NCBI GenBank assembly: GCA_003344405.1
Contig: NOWV01000213.1
Span: 1-64,000, forward strand
Origin: Trichoplax sp. H2
Lineage: Eukaryota; Placozoa; Uniplacotomia; Trichoplacea
Length of the DNA stretch: 64,000 nt
Direction: 5' to 3'
Shown here piece by piece: positions 1 through 12,228 of the stretch (position 1 is its first letter; each line of letters begins with the position of its first letter). Under the pieces are notes generated by a model. The model was not told the origin of the DNA, did not search any database, and saw only the letters and a program-made list of their open reading frames with translations. The position numbers and the translations under genes are program-made.

Positions 1-320
1 TGAGCCTCCACCGACTTCTTTGTCAATATCAAACTGGAACTTAATTAGTTTAAGTAAATATTCATATATATAGTTCAAGTTTACCATAAACCGTGGCTCT
101 ATTGATAAGAAATAGTTATTATTTTGATAGAGAGATTCTTGAGCCGGCAGAAGTGGAAATAGTTGCCATTTCAGAGAATGACATAAATGTCTTTAGTAGC
201 GAACAGATACTTTATTATAGGGTGTAATTCGCGTAAGAGTGCGGTAGTTACTAGGAAGCAGCGTGCAAGCTGTGATGAAATAATATGAGAACCACTAACA
301 CTATAACTATTATAGCTAAG

Positions 321-453
321 GCAAACTGAGGTAGAAATCGGTAGCATTTACAGCTTTGAAGATAGAAAATATACCATACTAGTCTATGAAAATGGAAGAG
401 AATGCAATTTGCCTATTAAAGTACAAACACAAAATCTTAATTTAAATCGGTAG
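321..453 (+). CDS. possible 3' terminal exon of an unrecognised gene
   Basis: An open frame follows an AG at 319-320 and ends in TAG at 451-453. The roughly 43 residues look protein-like (VEIGSIYSFEDRKYTILVYE, then a basic tail) but I do not recognise the family. A second open stretch at about 105-228 in the same orientation contains a similar EVEI motif and ends beside a GTGTAA; it could be the preceding exon, but the phases join only if an acceptor at 330 is used instead of 320. No start codon is visible, so the gene would begin left of the window. It may be a chance open frame. Confidence 0.3.
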
Positions 454-1953
454 AATTATCCGCAAAATGCTGTATCGTAGGTTGATTTTTGATTATTTTC
501 CATCCAAACAGTATTGACTTAATAGTTGTTTGCAATCGTACTTAAAGTCTTCGATTCATGTATAACATTTATTCCTTAATGTGGATTGAATATGAATAGT
601 CTAACAGATTTTCATTACCTTCCAACTGAAGCTGAGGAAAACTTGAACAATAACTTGATTTAAGCTTAACTTATTGTAAAGGTAGCTGCGGATAATTATC
701 GATATAACCGAACAGATAATAGTGATTGTTAAGTGTACTTTGTCCTAGTACAACAAATCGCATAATTACTACTTGCTTCTGTTAATACTGTATAATGTAC
801 AAGCTGCTAGAGACAATGTAGTAACCACATGGTGGTTAGCAAGATCTTGTCAAATAAACAGACTATTTACAATGGATACGGTATGTCTTCTGTGCAATAA
901 AACTGCTGTTAGGTGAGCACATACTACTATCGGATAAATATTCAATCTATTGCATCTTTCATGATATTGTCGCAATCAGTCAATCTTACTATATTTTATA
1001 TTAGAAACCTTTTTTATTAAATATTATTCAGCTCTAGCATTACTGTAATACGTGTTGTCAACGCTAAATTTATACATTAATAAGCAGTTTTAATCATACT
1101 GCCAATGGCAACAAAATCTTACTGAAAAACGTGATACATCGATGATCTAGTATTGGTTAGTGAAGCAGCCATAACAAAATAAAGCATCCTATTCAACATT
1201 TGAAAGAAATCCTGTATTTAGTATGAAAGGAATCTATCTAATACAGATACCAAAGTTTATCCCAGATTTATAATTATTGGATTATCATAGGAATATAGTT
1301 TCTTATTCATGTACGTATCTCTTGTAATTGTAGAAATGTTTGCATAACACAAAGCAATTGATTACTATGCAACATTGACATTGTCTCAAAATAAGATGAA
1401 AAAAAAGAAGTATTACTAGATAAAGCCACTTAATCTAGCAAAAGGCAATTTCAAATAGTTTATGTAAATATTGCATATCAACATTTCGTTGTTTCTATTT
1501 TACACTACGGATTATAAGGTAAAAGTATATAACCGTAAGAGCCAAAATAACTTGAGCAATCGATGCTGCTTGTCACAGCGATATATCTTAAATCAAATTA
1601 AAAAATTTTAAAATAGAAGCAAGTGTTATAGTTCATCCTTCAATATAGTAAAATGGCACCGTAAAAGCCATGACTGAAATAAACGATAAGAAAGTAGCTA
1701 TAGCACACATCTTGTCAGTTTATTAACAGACCTGCTGCAGTAAAAAAATAAAATATTCTCATATTGTCACTAATATCGGTAGAACGAATATAGGATTACT
1801 GTCGGTAAATTATGGAGAGACATGTTAAATCTTGATTGCTAACACAAGATAACTATCAAATCACGTAATGTTGATCCTTTCAAGAAGCTAATTGTTAGAA
1901 GCGGCTGATTCGTTGACTTTTGCTATCCTAAATTGATTTTTCAACTATAAATA
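454..1953. other. intergenic, AT-rich
   Basis: No supported gene. An ATG at 872 opens a 13-codon frame with a CxxC pair (MDTVCLLCNKTAV) followed by GGTGAGC, which looks like a first exon and donor, but I found no convincing second exon before JKAMP. An AATAAA on the minus strand (TTTATT at 1719-1724) lies about 230 bp beyond the JKAMP stop and could be its poly(A) signal. Confidence 0.4.
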
Positions 1954-4598
1954 TTAATACCATCTTTCAGGTGTGCCAATAAGGCCACTTCGTTGGGGAT
2001 TCGTAAACTTATACGTAATAATATAAAATACAAGCGGTAGAGGAATTAATCCTAACAGCACTTGAGCTGCAATAGGTGGGTTTTTTAGTCCATTGGTTGC
2101 AGCAGCAATGCCTATGGCAAGAGCCAGCCAGTGTACCACAGTTATGATGGTTAATCGCTTACTTTTGATAACATCCAGAAAAGACTAGAAACAATGGCAA
2201 TAAATTAAACAAGATCTGTTATAATCTTATGAACGATTACCTATCGATATAGTATAATTAAATTATTTTGGATATTTCATTTTACAATCAGAGAAACGAT
2301 CATCCTTTTACTGCGTCCATGCTATTTAAGGTTACTAATGGTACGCTATGTTATTTTAATTCTGTTTTAAATGATTTCTACTTTCTCGATACTTACGCTG
2401 ACCTTATAGCCAGCTAAGGTATAAGCAGTTGTAAGCGTTGCTGTTACTATTACAATGTATGGAAAACCAAAATCTAGGATATCAATGATAGTTTCATTAA
2501 CAACGTTGTTAAGACAGTAGAAAACACATAGACGTTCCATACACCAATCCCCGAAGCAATTGACTTACAAAGTACTCCACCTAGAACGGCTTGTGTAACG
2601 ATTAAGATAGGAAAAAAATACAGTGCAGCATAGATAGACTTTTTCATGCCCAAAATATTGAATTTTGAGGCAATCATTGTTCTAGCAACGGCCATCAAGA
2701 TTAAAGCGATGAAATAATATTTTAGTACGATACTATACCTATAAGTGTGAAAACAAAAGCCATTCAAGATGAAATCAGTTAATGTGTACAATGCATTGGA
2801 TGGAGATACAAGATGATCATTAAAATTGACTTGTGTTAAGCTCAGGCTATTCACAGCCAATATATCTATATTGACAGATTATATTATATGTCTACTTACA
2901 ATGGACAAACAGCTTCAGCTGCACAATGAATGGTAATTTTGTAATCGATTGTGGGATTATAAAATATTGTATACCAGTCTGATAATTCTTTAACGCCACA
3001 ACCTTCTAATGTTAAGCTACCTATATTCCATGGCGAGAAGGAATGCGCTAGTCAGTCTCAAACGCCAACGCGTGAAATAGTTCTAGCTTGTATCAATTGA
3101 TCTTAGCTGATTAAACCTATCTCACTTTTGAGCAAATGTACCTTTGCACGTAATCTGCTAATGTTTCTACAAATTGCTTAGGGCTAATAAGATTTATTCG
3201 TTCCAGAATTATATCAGAATAATACAGTAAAATAATAACTTTATCATCCTTTAATTACATTAGCAGTGTAAAACTCGCCTATTGTATCATTTACAAAAAA
3301 TAGTTAATTTATATGCAATTTTACCTATAGGTCGAGATGTTAGAATGGATATTATTGCAGATACGATCGCTTCAAAGATCGCAGATCCATGCCATATTGC
3401 GAGCCGTTTGCTTTAATGTGCGTAAAAGTGATCGAGAAAGTTAATTAAAAGCATAAACATTGATTAAATTGACAATCTAGTGTATTATATTATGGCTGCT
3501 TTATGTCAACAGTTACAACATCATGACTTCGAAACGAGTCATAACTCCTTTTAGTAACATTAATCATCTATTGAAGAAAAAGAATTAGAAAGCGCCCACA
3601 TTGATTAACAGCATGGTTTCAACTACAAAGACATAAACTGCTACTTTCTGGTTTCGTAAAGATATAGCAACTTCATCACTGCTAACTGGTTTACCATCAC
3701 CCACATTATTCACAGAATTGACAATTTAGTGTATTAGATGATGTTTTTTCATGCCTATGGCCACAACAACAATATGGCCTCGATTTAAGTAACAACTACT
3801 TCAAGTGAAATCAACCTTCCATTATATCATTAGAGAAAAGAATTCTTGCTTTGCTTACCTATCAGTACGAACGTAATGATCGATAAAAAAAAAGTGCAAC
3901 ACCAAGGAAAAGGAACTCATAAATAGTAAGAAGAGCCAGTCATAGACGATTAAGGGAAGAGCACAAGGTTGGCAAATACCCGAGGCATTGGGTCGGAATC
4001 CGCAAAGGCAAGGCTACAATATCAACAATAAGTTGACATTTATTGAATCAATAAGTGAATAGTATCTAATTGATTTATTGTCATGGACGTAATTGATGTC
4101 CACAAACTACATTATTGATGATGGAAATAATAAAGTATCGATCTATGTAGTGCATTCCAATCAAGACAGTGAAGAAAAGGAATCATTATAACTAACTCAA
4201 GCAATGCAATGATCTTTTAAATTGAACGCAAGAAACTACATAACAAAATAAAGAGTTGACGATCGATATCATTGCCGATTAAACTTGTCAATTTTCGCCC
4301 AAGGATGAGAAGGATTTATGCACTTCTTGATGTTACTACTGTCCAACTTTGTTCAAGATCAATAACCAATCTCACGATTATGTCAATCATGAATCGACTG
4401 ATCATTTTTAACCATTCTTCTCCTAGGCAAAGTCATATTCGATAAGACTGTTTGAAATCATTTTCCATTTTGATTATTACTTACTCCACATGCCGTTAAC
4501 TGGCCGTTTTCTAATACAGTTCTACCACAGTATTTTCCAGTACAAGCATCCAGGGCATCCGCTAACAAATACAAATAAAAGAAAGTATTTTCTTCCAT
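1954..4598 (-). CDS. JKAMP: JKAMP, JNK1/MAPK8-associated membrane protein (complete, 7 exons)
   Basis: Exons on the minus strand: 4485-4598, 3859-4013, 3325-3410, 2900-3020, 2569-2738, 2397-2473 and 1954-2184. All junctions are GT-AG and phases agree, giving 317 residues against 311 in human. Landmarks matching the family are the N-terminal cysteine region (CTGKYCGR, then CQPC), YDWLF, LSDWYTIFYNP, the family signature KKSIYAALYFFPILIVTQAV, FPYIVIV, and the C-terminal LIPLPLVFYIITYKFTNP. The family is a multi-span ER membrane protein which, in mammals, binds JNK1 and links the proteasome and the E3 ligase RNF5 to ER-associated degradation. The start is the ATG at 4596-4598, followed by a hydrophobic stretch (FFYLYLLA) and then the cysteine region. 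The N-terminus before the first cysteine is a few residues longer than in human. Neighbours are repeats, so context adds nothing. I am confident in the family, and nearly as confident in the exact splice sites. Confidence 0.93.
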
Positions 4599-4821
4599 TC
4601 TACTTATCGAAACATTCTTAATCTTAATCAAACAACGATATTCTTAATTGGTCAATGCTATTTGAATAAAGGTCAACATGGAATTATTTTGTCTAATATT
4701 GTCTAGCAGCATTTCTGTTTTTATTTCTTAATCAGTTGTTTATGCTTGAAGAACTCATAATGAGTGAAAAAAGAAATGATATCGATGTAAAGGTGATCGC
4801 AGTCAGAATTGGGTAGTAGAG
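4599..4821. promoter_or_regulatory. 5' flank of JKAMP
   Basis: Short stretch between the JKAMP start codon and the 30 bp repeat array. It should hold the promoter and 5' UTR. I see no clear TATA box or other motif. Confidence 0.25.
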
Positions 4822-5030
4822 TGTAGAACTAATTCAACGATCGATCCGTTGCATGGAAATAATTCCACAATTGTTTATTGTATAGAAATAACTCAACGAT
4901 CGCTCCGTTGTATAGAAATAGTTCCGCGATCTACTTATTGCTTACAAATAATTCATCCGTTGATCGGTTGTACTGAAATAGTTTCACGATTGATTAATTA
5001 CATGGGAATAACACCACGATCGATCTATTG
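4822..5030. repeat. 30 bp tandem repeat, about 7 copies
   Basis: Seven successive units of 30 bp (one of 29) with consensus roughly TATAGAAATAATTCCACGAT followed by CGATCTATTG. Units are 60-80% alike, and a faded copy follows to about 5075. Because 30 is a multiple of three, the array creates an open frame with a 10-residue repeat; I do not treat that as a gene. Confidence 0.85.
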
Positions 5031-6199
5031 CAAGGGCAATCAATCGATCTAGTAGAAATAATTCTACAGTCCAACTATTTCATATCCATCAATGCCACTG
5101 TCAATATAAACAATTCAATATGATCCAATACAAAGAAATCCTAATTCAAAAGATCGATTAAGGCTATGGATGAAGATTCCTGGCAAAGAGTGTTGCCATT
5201 TTACTGAGATTTGGTGTAGACAAATTTTCAATTTCCGACGGTACATCTACTGGAAAATCGTTCAATTACCGATCATGAAGGGTAATACCGGCAACGAATC
5301 GTCTCAATAACTTTATGTTTTGATTCATTAGCCCCTGATGACAGTTTTACTGCATCGTTTTTCAACGACTAAAATCATATCCAGTGAATATTTCTACCCA
5401 TGCATACTGTACTCTACCCTAAATAATGTTGAAGACTGTAAAGTAAACGTTAACGATATCGCTAAAGGATGGATAAAGATATCAAATGGACGTTTAAAAG
5501 ATAGCCTGAGGAAAGTTTCTTCGATCAAGAGGTTGAATGAATGACAAATGATCAATAATATATATACAACTAATAGGAAATCAATTTGTAATCAATGTTA
5601 TCGTGTAGAAGAAATGCATTCAATTCGCTAGAACAGACCGATGCACTCGCTAATGCCCTTTTCTTCCCCGATATCCGTGATGGAGACTGGTCTTTTGAAA
5701 CAGAGCTACTTTATTACCTGAAGATAGAATAGAAAAACTCATGCAATGGAAATGGATTGAATGACTCAAGAGTATGGGGATTGATTTCCAAGAGTTTATT
5801 ACTACTGTAGAAAGCTTTAGCATGAGTTTATACATTTTAGAGTTCATGTTAAGCCCGAAAATGTGTCTAGTATATCATTTCAGAATGGCTACTAATTCTC
5901 ATTCATTTATTTAAATTGTCATTAGTCGATGAGCACTATTTGCTTTAATATAGTGATTGATAGCCTGGTTCCATCATGGCAGTATTACGATTAAATTTTG
6001 ATGTATCTTGTCTAATATGAGATCGATGGTACTACAAGAGATCATTTTAAATTGTCTAACAGTAGTATTTTCTGCATTCCAATTGCCTATGAGTAAACTA
6101 TCCATGTTGATGAAATGACTGGCCAACACCATACCGATATACAATTTCACTCCGCAATGTAAATTATCGATATTCATTTTTAAGCATTTCTTCGAACTA
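5031..6199. other. intergenic, no supported gene
   Basis: Open frames here (the longest is 68 codons at 5338-5544, plus strand) have no recognisable domain or splice context. I see no repeat structure apart from the fading 30 bp array at the left edge. Confidence 0.4.
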
Positions 6200-6940
6200 C
6201 AGTAGAAAAGATTTAAGCCAGTCAAAGAGTAAGGTGTTCTGGGGAAGGGATAAATTTAGTCAAGGTGATTCTCTTGAGAAGGATGTTGAGCAATGAATCT
6301 TTCCCAATCATTTCTAGCTAGAAAAGATGTAAGTTACTTCAACAGCAACGATTGCTAGATCAAGGAATAGATCGAATTTAGGAATTCTTTTAAGAAAGAT
6401 GTCTGGCAATGAATTCTTCCCAATCCACTTTAGCTAGAGAAGAGAGCTAATTCAAAAGTAATGGTATGTCCAATCATGGAATAGATCGAGTTTAGGTAAT
6501 CGTTTTGAGAAGGATGTCGAGCAATGAATTCTTCCCAATCCTGTCATACTAGAATAGACTTGAGCTTCTTCAACAGCATGGTCGTCTAATTTAGGAATAG
6601 ATCTACTGAAAGCAATCAGTTTGAGAAGGATGCCGAGCAAAGAATTCTTCTAACTATTTCCTACTAGAAACGACTTGAGCCAGTTAAACAGTAAGGTATT
6701 CTCGTAAATGGATAGATGTAGTCAAAGTGATCCTCTTAAGAAGGATATCGAGCAAGGAACTCTTTCAATTATTTCTCACTAGAAAAGACTTGAGTCAGTC
6801 AAACAGGAAGATAGTCTAATCAAGGAATAGATTTACTGTAAGGAATCATGTTACGAAGGATGTAGAGTCGTGCATTCTTCCCATCGTTTATAACACAAAA
6901 AGACTCTTGACAGCCAATTAGTAAGAGAGCCAAATCAGGA
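6200..6940. repeat. ~115 bp degenerate tandem repeat, about 6 copies
   Basis: The phrase GAAGGATGTCGAGCAATGAA then TTCTTCCCAAT recurs near 6278, 6395, 6509, 6625, 6741 and 6855, a period of about 115 bp. Other parts of the unit (CTAGAAAAGACTTGAG, GTCTAATCAAGGAATAGATC) recur at the same spacing. Copies are diverged by substitutions and small indels, so the array is old. Confidence 0.8.
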
Positions 6941-7310
6941 AGGGAAGGATCTACTGAAAGTCATCATTTGGATACGCTCATTCTTATCATTAAAATCCAA
7001 ATTACGCGTAGTCCAAGTACGATATTCACAACATTTCTACAGCGTTCAATCCATGGAAATGGAGTATCTTATCAATTAATCATGTCATCTGTGTTTTAAT
7101 AAGTAAGCAAGAGATCTATAGACAGAGATCGCTATAATCTCTTTCATCATGAATCATGTTGAACATCATGTTGCGGTGGTGGACTAAGGATCATTTTAGA
7201 CTTCAATCCTTCCACCGATTTCGATCGATGTCTAGACATCATTTGCGTAAACTATCAATGGAGACAATGTTAGTATAGCTATGAAGAAAGGCCTTATGAC
7301 AGTGTCTAGG
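6941..7310. other. intergenic spacer between two repeat blocks
   Basis: No open frame or structure that I can support. Confidence 0.35.
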
Positions 7311-7636
7311 AAATGATTTGAAGGCGTAGGATAAGATCCATTTTAGACGAAATGGTCAACATGGAGAAAATGTCGATATCAAGTCGTAAGCGTTCAGAGC
7401 GAATGGGTGATCATGGACCAATGGTACGTCGATCGCTATTTCACTTTCCGTCAAGCTAGCAATATTATGGCAGAAATGATTTGAAGGCGTAGGATAAGAT
7501 CCATTTTGGACGAAATGGTCAACATGGAGAAAATGTCAACATCAAGTCGTAAGCGTTCAGAGCGAATGGGTGATCATGGACCGGCGGTACGTCGATCGCC
7601 ATTTCACTTTCCGTCAAGCTAGCAATATTATGGCAG
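7311..7636. repeat. 163 bp tandem duplication, two near-identical copies
   Basis: The sequence from 7311 (AAATGATTTGAAGGCGTAGG) repeats from 7474 with only a few mismatches (for example ATGGACCAATGG versus ATGGACCGGCGG). Both copies end in GCAATATTATGGCAG. The high identity implies a recent event. Confidence 0.9.
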
Positions 7637-9159
7637 AAATGAGAACAATCTGAGCATTCGGGTTATAGCGTAACTATCTCATTCTCCTCATCGCCTCTTT
7701 GAAATGAGAAAATGAATGCCCGATTGGCAAGCCGCTGTTGCCATGATGAGTTGTTGAAGGATCGTGGGTAGACGATGGATCATCTCATGAACACAAATTG
7801 AAGGCCCATGGCAAATCATTTTCATTCATCTTTTACTAAGCAAACTGCGAACCATTCGCACATTCTTTGTGGAAAAGAATGTAGTAGAAAGGAGGATTAT
7901 TGACTACTTGTTGTTATTAGATCAACCATGATATCGCCATCGACAAGGTTGATGGATCTTGTCGAGCAAAATGAGTCCAGGTGAACCATGAAAATAGACA
8001 GCCAAGTAAGGCCCATGTTCTACTATTAACGACAACAATTTAAACTGTAAGGATTATGATGATACAATTTTCCATCATTCTATTATCCATGATGAGTCTC
8101 ATTTAGACTGTCTTTGAACCCTCTTGGTGATCCACACACCTAAAAGAGATCGTCCATGAATCGCCATGATGTTGATCGATGATGTCCAGGGAAACTATTC
8201 AATCTGGATCATGGATAGAGACAGTCGTGATTCTCCGTGGATTATAAGAGTTTAAACGACATGGATAATCAGTGCAACACCTCTACTGTAGTCTATCATC
8301 CCTAACTAGTTCAACTGTTACTGTCTTTTAAGTCTCTTCGTCATCCACTCTTACAAGATCTTCCATCCTATCGCTATCAACAGGCCAAATAGTCAACCTG
8401 AATCTCAACATCGACAGCCATGTTTCCCCTTCCTATTCCACTCGATACCACTTACCTTGTGTAAGAAATGAGAGTAGAAAGCCAACCAACGCTACGGCTA
8501 TCATGTTGAATCCCAGCAGATGTCTGGAGCTCATTTCTTTCCACTTAATTACGCTTTAACGTGCATCCAAGGTGGATTTTATTGGCACCATCTTGATCAT
8601 CTACAACGCCGATCGGAATGAGCCTGGACGGGATTCTTGTCGCTAGGTGATAGCCAACCACTATGGCTATCCTATGTATCATACATCGCTCGTATCCCTG
8701 TCATTCTCCTATAGTTTTTGTCTCTCTCTTTCAATGGACAGGTGTAGAGGTCTTTAGGCCAAATCCTTCTTTCGCTGATTGGATTATACAATGACTATGG
8801 ATATTTCCCTACTGAACGGAATAGGAGAGTATGATGGTAGTCAAGGTACTGAAACAGTCCAAATCTAGTCGAGGATCACACCGAGGCAAGACTCCATATC
8901 TACACGGACAGTATGCCCGTGCCAGGATAAATTAGCGGGTACGCTATAAATGGTCGTCAGCGCGTTCGTTGACAATATGCAATGAAAGAAAGTAGACTAG
9001 TTACTGAGCCACATCGGATCAAATAGTCCATTAAAATGACTGGCAAGAGCATTAGATCATGCCAACTACTCAAATTAAGGAGAAGATGGCTCTCTAGCAA
9101 TGCGAGGATGGATCTCTATCCTTCTTCCCAATAGGAATGGTGGCAATTGCTCATTTTGA
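7637..9159. other. intergenic, no supported gene
   Basis: About 1.5 kb with no long open frame on either strand. Base composition is less AT-rich than in the gene-bearing right half of the window. No tandem structure was recognised. Confidence 0.4.
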
Positions 9160-10588
9160 AGGACTCATTAAGCTGTATGCGATCATGAACAGGGCTTATT
9201 AAGCTGTATGTGCCTATGAGCAGCTCTCATTAAGCTGTATGCCACCATGAGTAAGGCTTATTAAGTTATATGCGACCATGAGCAGGGCTCATTAAGCTGT
9301 ATGCCACCATGAGCAAGGCTTATCAAGCTATATGCGACCATGAGCAGGGCTCATTAAGCTGTATGCGACCATGAGCAAGGCTTATTAAACTATATGCGAT
9401 CATGAGCAGGGCCATGAAGCTGTATGCCACCATGAGTAAGGCTTATTAAGCTATATGCGACTTTGAGCAAGGCTCATTAAGCTGAATACCACCATGAGCA
9501 AGGCTTATTATACTATACAGCTTAATGAGCAGGGCTCATTAAGCTGTATGCGACCATGAGCAAGGATTATTAAACTATATGTGACCATGAGCAGGGCCAT
9601 GAAGCTGTATGCCATCATGAGCAAGGCTTATTAAGCTATATGCGATCATGAGTAGGGCTTATTAAGCCGTATGCCACCATGAGTATGGCTTATTAAGCTA
9701 TATGCGTCTATGAGCACGGCTGATTAAGCTGAATATCACCATGAGCAAGGCTTATTATACTATATGCGACCATGAGCAAGGTTTATTATACAGTACTATA
9801 TGCGACCATGAGCAAGGCTTATTAAACTATATGCGATCACGAGTAGGACTCATTAAGCTGTATACGACCATGAGCAAGGCTTTCTTAAACTATATACGAG
9901 CATGAGCAGGGCTCATTAAGCTGTATGCGACCATGAACAACGCTTATTAAACTATATGCGACCATGAGCAGGGCCATGAAGCTGTATGCGACCATGAGCA
10001 AGGCTTATTAAACTATATGCGACCATGAGCAGGGCCATGAAGCTGTATGCCACCATGAGCAAGGCTTATTAAGCTATAAGCGATCATGAGTAGGGCTCAT
10101 TAAGCCGTATACCACCATGAGTAATGCTTATCAAGCTATATGCGACTATGAGCACGGCTCATTAAGCTGCATACAACCATGAGTAAGGCTTATTATACTA
10201 TATGTGACCATGAGCAGGGCTCATTAAGCTGTATGCGACCATGAGCAAGGCTTTATTAAACTATATACGAGCATGAGCAGGGCTCATTAAGCTGTATGCG
10301 ACCATGAGCAAGGCTTATTAAACTATATGCGACCATGGGCAGGACTCATTAAGCTATTTGCCACCATGAGCAAGGCTTATTAAGCTATTTGCGACCATGA
10401 ACAAGGCTTATTAAACTATATTGTATGCGACCATGAGCGGGACTCATTAAGCTGTATGCCACTATGAGTAACATTTACTAAACTATATGCGACCTCGAAC
10501 AGGACTCATTAAGCTGTATACCATCATGAGCAGTGGCTTATTAAGCTGTCTAAGCAGAGTTGATTAAGCTATATGCGAGCATGAGAAG
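9160..10588. repeat. 31 bp minisatellite, about 46 copies, partly in a 62 bp higher-order pattern
   Basis: Two unit types alternate through much of the array. One is GGGCTCATTAAGCTGTATGC plus GACCATGAGCA; the other is AGGCTTATTAAACTATATGC plus GACCATGAGCA. Alternation makes a 62 bp dimer. Some units are clipped (for example GGGCCATGAAGC), and short insertions occur near 9500 and 9790. The unit contains short self-complementary parts (GAGC-AGG-GCTC and GCTTA-T-TAAGC). No coding frame survives across it. Confidence 0.93.
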
Positions 10589-11454
10589 AGAGCTGGTCGA
10601 TCAGTCCGGGAGTCCATTGCAGCTTGCATATGCTTAAGTCCAGCTTCAATTGATTTTACAACGTATAGCCATCAAAATGGAGTGTGCTTATGATCATAAT
10701 GATGGGTAGTTTTTACACGGTAGTGCAATAAAGTGTCTACAAATTACTACGGTTACTTTCTTCCATCATACACATGCTTAATCAAGAATGGTTAATGTTA
10801 AATCTATCTTGCAAATATGCTGTCAATCCTTACCCCTAACAGGCCTAAGAAGTTGCTTTCTCAGTACTTTACTTTGCGTGATATAGGATCAAAGACGATA
10901 TCGGTTTGTTGGAGAAAGCCAAATGATAATAATTACTATATGACATTGATGCAAAGATTTGGTGTTTTATAATATTATTTTAATCTAGACAAGATCATCA
11001 TTATCACTTGCGATTACAAATGCCTCAATATCTGTATAAAGACGAATATACTCGCACGTTATGGTACAAAATGTGAACGTTACTTATTTTTCTGCCGGGC
11101 TACCTTTGAGGTCTCTTTTTGTGGAAATAAAATGACGTCCAGCTTGTGATGGACTGTGAGCAAACATGATCACGAGTATAGCAGTACAAAAAAAAAACTG
11201 AACCAATTTTAGCCTTTGATCACTACGGCCCTCACTCAATACAATTGACATATTGGAAAGTATACTAATCCATCGTATGATACAATGCACTAAAACATCG
11301 TGTTGATGGAATACCAAAAACCATTTCAATAATCATTTCCTGTCATTCAGCATACAAAGTACATCACTCCTGTTCAAGTATTCTATTGCCATTTCTAAAC
11401 GTTTCATGGTCACATTGACCTCCTATTTATTAAGCCAAACGCGAAGGAAAATGG
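10589..11454. other. intergenic; one small minus-strand open frame
   Basis: The only item of note is a minus-strand frame whose first good ATG near 11251 would give about 55 residues. It has a hydrophobic stretch (LVQFFFCTAILVIMFAHS) followed by a polar tail with a KR pair ending SPAEK. This is the layout of a small secreted or single-span peptide, but nothing confirms expression. Confidence 0.2.
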
Positions 11455-12228
11455 ATGTATCAATCAAAGGCTGCTCTACGTTCGCTTACAATACTCATCG
11501 TAACAATTCTAGGATCTCATTTTGACGCCAATCGAGTCCACTCAGCACCAGTTGTAATGGCAATATCCCCAAAATAATAAGTTCCGTCTATTCAAAAATA
11601 ACTCTACCATTACTCAATAAAGTACAGTAAGTCTAATTTGTAAAGACAGTGATAATTATCTCAGTCATACGTAAAATGCAATCGCAAGATAGTAGTAGAA
11701 CTGTCAAAGTTACAAGTTTTGAGCTCGTCGTGTTTATCAAGATTAAATGCTGAGCATCAATCTAGAGATAGAGTGATGCTTTCATAAACTGTTATATCCT
11801 GATTAGTTTAGAAAGATTTCAAAGTGTAGGTGTACAGTATTAGTGACATCATTTTCCCCATTATTTTCACAACGGAACAGCGATGTAAATTACAAATGCG
11901 ATACGAAATAGAAAATTGGATGGTATGTTACTTCGTCAGATTCTATTCCATCTTATTGATGATGCTGCACACTCTAAACAGAAATGCATATCCATTTAAT
12001 TCATTGAATCGCTTCCATCCTGTTGAAATCGTGTCATCAGCCATGATCGCAACAGCTTTGTTATTCATGGCGTTGGCTAGATTCGAACTATTCAATTCTG
12101 AATTATTGCTTGACATAAGCATTTGTCAGGTTTATGGAAGAAAATTCAATTTCATAGCTATGACAGCCATGTTGGATTTATTGCTGTATCTTTTCGAGCC
12201 CATTATTGTATTGATCGAATTCAAATGA
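11455..12228 (+). CDS. hypothetical multi-span membrane protein (two-exon model)
   Basis: The long frame 11830-12228 lacks a convincing ATG at its left end but follows an AG at 11828-11829. Upstream, an ATG at 11455 opens a short frame with a hydrophobic run (LTILIVTILG). A GTAATG at 11554 could be a phase-0 donor that joins in frame to 11830. The joined product would be about 165 residues with three or four hydrophobic segments (FVRFYSILLMMLHTL, VSSAMIATALLFMALA, FIAMTAMLDLLLYLFEPIIV). I do not recognise the family. Size and span number recall small tetraspan proteins of the TMEM17/TMEM216 type, but I see no alignable motif and make no claim. Confidence 0.3.

Noticed and set aside
3594-3721. 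Open minus frame in a JKAMP intron (VAVYVFVVETMLLINVGAF)
   Set aside because: The flanking exons join in phase without it and human JKAMP has no such segment; it could be a chance frame.
4849-5052. 67-codon plus-strand frame with an internal 10-residue repeat
   Set aside because: It is the 30 bp tandem array read in frame; no start context or homology.
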